DNA of 64,000 bases from Acidobacteriaceae bacterium (lineage in GTDB: Bacteria > Acidobacteriota > Terriglobia > Terriglobales > Acidobacteriaceae): contig PLSM01000182.1 in NCBI GenBank assembly GCA_003165075.1, positions 108,446 to 172,445 on the forward strand. The letters are read 5' to 3'. Position numbers and translations under genes: made by a program. Shown here in pieces: positions 63,199 through 64,000 of this stretch. Below the pieces are notes generated by a model. It saw only the letters and a program-made list of their open reading frames with translations. It was not told the DNA's origin and made no database searches. The first letter of the stretch is position 1. Each line of letters begins with the position of its first letter.

Positions 63199-63399
63199 GA
63201 TGTGGGCCGGTGATTCCATTGGATGTGGGCCACTGATTCCGGTGTGATGTGGGCCGGGATTCCGTTCTGATGTGGGCCGCATTTTTTGTTTCACCGTAAT
63301 CGTGGCCCACATGGCGTAATCGTGGCCCACATCGAATGGAACGATGGCCCAGAAGCACCGTAATCGCGGCCCACATGGAACGTAACGGTGAAGTGGGCC
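63199..63399. repeat. Array of four direct and four inverted GATGTGGGCC repeats
   Basis: GATGTGGGCC occurs at 63199, 63222, 63246 and 63269, spaced 23-24 bp. The inverted form GGCCCACAT follows at 63304, 63324, a degenerate GGCCCA at 63346, and 63368, spaced 20-22 bp. GTGGGCC at 63393 is a further direct copy. Flanking bases GATTCC and TAATCG are also repeated. This is probably the transposase-binding end of the IS21 element and the promoter region of istA. Confidence 0.8.
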
Positions 63400-63461
63400 A
63401 GGGTCTGAGCATACGTCGCTGGTAATCCCAGGCAGATGTTTTCCTGAAATCAAAGGAGAAC

Positions 63462-64000
63462 ATGTTGCCAGAAAAGAGATTACCCATGCGAGACACGCGA
63501 CAAATCCTACGCCTCCACTTTGAATCCCACCTCGCCCCGAGGCAGATCGCCAGGATCTGCAAGGTGGCCAAAAGCACAGTTCAGCGTTATCTTGAGCGAC
63601 TGAGAGCCGCCGGTCTGAGTTGGCCTTTACCGGCCGATCTGGATGACGTAGCGCTGGAGCGGCGCTTGTTTCCACCGCCTCCGGTCGCGCCGCCGGAGGA
63701 CCGTTGCCTGCCGGACTGCGCGGCGATTCACCGGGAACTGAAGAGCCGCAAGAATGTAACCCTTCAACTTCTGTGGGAAGAGTACAAGCAGGCCAATTCT
63801 CTTGGGTACGCCTACAGTTGGTACTGCGAGCTTTACCGCGACTGGAAGCGCCGTCTGGACGTGGTGATGCGCCAGGAACACCTCGCCGGGGAGAAGACAT
63901 TTGTAGATTATGCCGGTCAGACAGTGCCGGTGACTGACCCCAGCAGCGGCGAGGTTCGTCAGGCGCAAGTGTTCGTAGCGGTGCTGGGCGCCAGCAACTA
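63462..64000 (+). CDS. istA: IS21-family transposase IstA, N-terminal part (cut by window edge)
   Basis: The frame starts at an ATG at 63462 with AAGGAGA just upstream and runs past the end of the window; 179 codons are seen. The N-terminus has a helix-turn-helix (LAPRQIARICKVAKSTVQRYLERL) of the IstA type. Residues about 149-155 (FVDYAGQTVPV) hold the first Asp of the DDE integrase core, and AQVFVAVLGASNY at the edge is the usual next strand. IstA catalyses transposition with the ATPase IstB. No frameshift or stop occurs in the visible part, so the element may be intact. Confidence 0.85.
   Translation, partial: MLPEKRLPMRDTRQILRLHFESHLAPRQIARICKVAKSTVQRYLERLRAAGLSWPLPADLDDVALERRLFPPPPVAPPEDRCLPDCAAIHRELKSRKNVTLQLLWEEYKQANSLGYAYSWYCELYRDWKRRLDVVMRQEHLAGEKTFVDYAGQTVPVTDPSSGEVRQAQVFVAVLGASN

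Larger units (their letters stand above)
63190..64000 (+). mobile_element. IS21-family insertion element, left part (right end outside the window)
   Basis: An istA-type gene starting at 63462 is preceded by about 200 bp of ordered GATGTGGGCC repeats, the multi-repeat terminal structure typical of IS21-family ends. The exact left boundary is not determined; the first repeat is at 63199. The istB helper gene and right end must lie beyond 64000. Confidence 0.75.

Noticed and set aside
63190..63400. Regularly spaced repeats as a CRISPR array
   Set aside because: The repeated unit is only about 10 bp, spacers are about 13 bp and similar to each other, orientation flips midway, and a transposase gene follows; this fits an IS21 end.

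Overview
This 64 kb window looks like a chromosomal carbohydrate-utilisation region from a member of the Acidobacteriota (Terriglobia-like). That is an inference from gene content: an Oar-type TonB receptor with an N-terminal CarboxypepD_reg domain, a PSD1/DUF1501/planctomycete-type cytochrome operon, CRTAC1 (FG-GAP plus ASPIC/UnbV) proteins, DUF1080 and Gfo/Idh/MocA enzymes, many Tat or lipoprotein signals, and short GGGGCACCC-type intergenic repeats. No rRNA or tRNA gene was seen. I recognise 39 protein genes: 37 complete ones plus one cut by each window edge; one of the complete ones, a 62-codon frame, is doubtful.

Layout. (1) 1-7164, minus: an exported glycan-processing operon with two paralogous Asp-box beta-propellers flanking a GH20-like barrel, then the start of another hexosaminidase-type protein. 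(2) 7392-10610, plus: an exported DUF5107/TPR protein. (3) 10.6-16.4 kb: a lone membrane protein in repeat-rich DNA, a Tat-exported glycosidase-like barrel, a GatZ/KbaZ-type protein and a divergent PfkB sugar kinase. (4) 16.4-23.0 kb, minus: PSD1-LamG cytochrome, DUF1501 and DUF2231/cytochrome/LRR proteins. (5) 23.4-29.7 kb: a small c-type cytochrome, then a minus-strand cluster (cupin isomerase, TIM-barrel epimerase, Gfo/Idh/MocA dehydrogenase, DUF1080 hydrolase, mutarotase-like protein) that resembles a 3-ketoglycoside pathway.

(6) 29.9-33.2 kb, minus: two paralogous quinoprotein-like propellers. Divergent to them, 33.7-42.6 kb, plus: a redox series of di-haem peroxidase lipoprotein, cupredoxin-like lipoprotein, YVTN propeller, a 1427-residue di-haem/toroid/HEAT protein behind a hairpin-rich leader, and an NHL propeller with a CXXCH motif. 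(7) 42.8-45.8 kb: a sugar porter with a large inserted loop and a GH18 protein. (8) 46.0-51.1 kb, minus: TonB receptor, CutC and a DeoR regulator, with an inverted repeat straddling the receptor promoter. (9) 51.6-55.7 kb: tandem CRTAC1 proteins. (10) 55.8-62.8 kb: MFS transporter, alcohol dehydrogenase and an SDR with an atypical catalytic Arg on minus; a GH2 glycosidase and a second alcohol dehydrogenase on plus. (11) From about 63.19 kb: the left part of an IS21-family element with an ordered repeat array and the start of istA.

Together the genes suggest outer-membrane uptake and periplasmic cleavage of glycans, oxidation of sugars with electrons passed to c-type cytochromes, and cytoplasmic sugar isomerisation and phosphorylation. 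The most unusual items are the redox operon with its multidomain di-haem protein, the structured leader before that gene, the SDR with YxxxR, and the IS21 end array. Functions are assigned from motifs and remembered family features only; no database search was possible.
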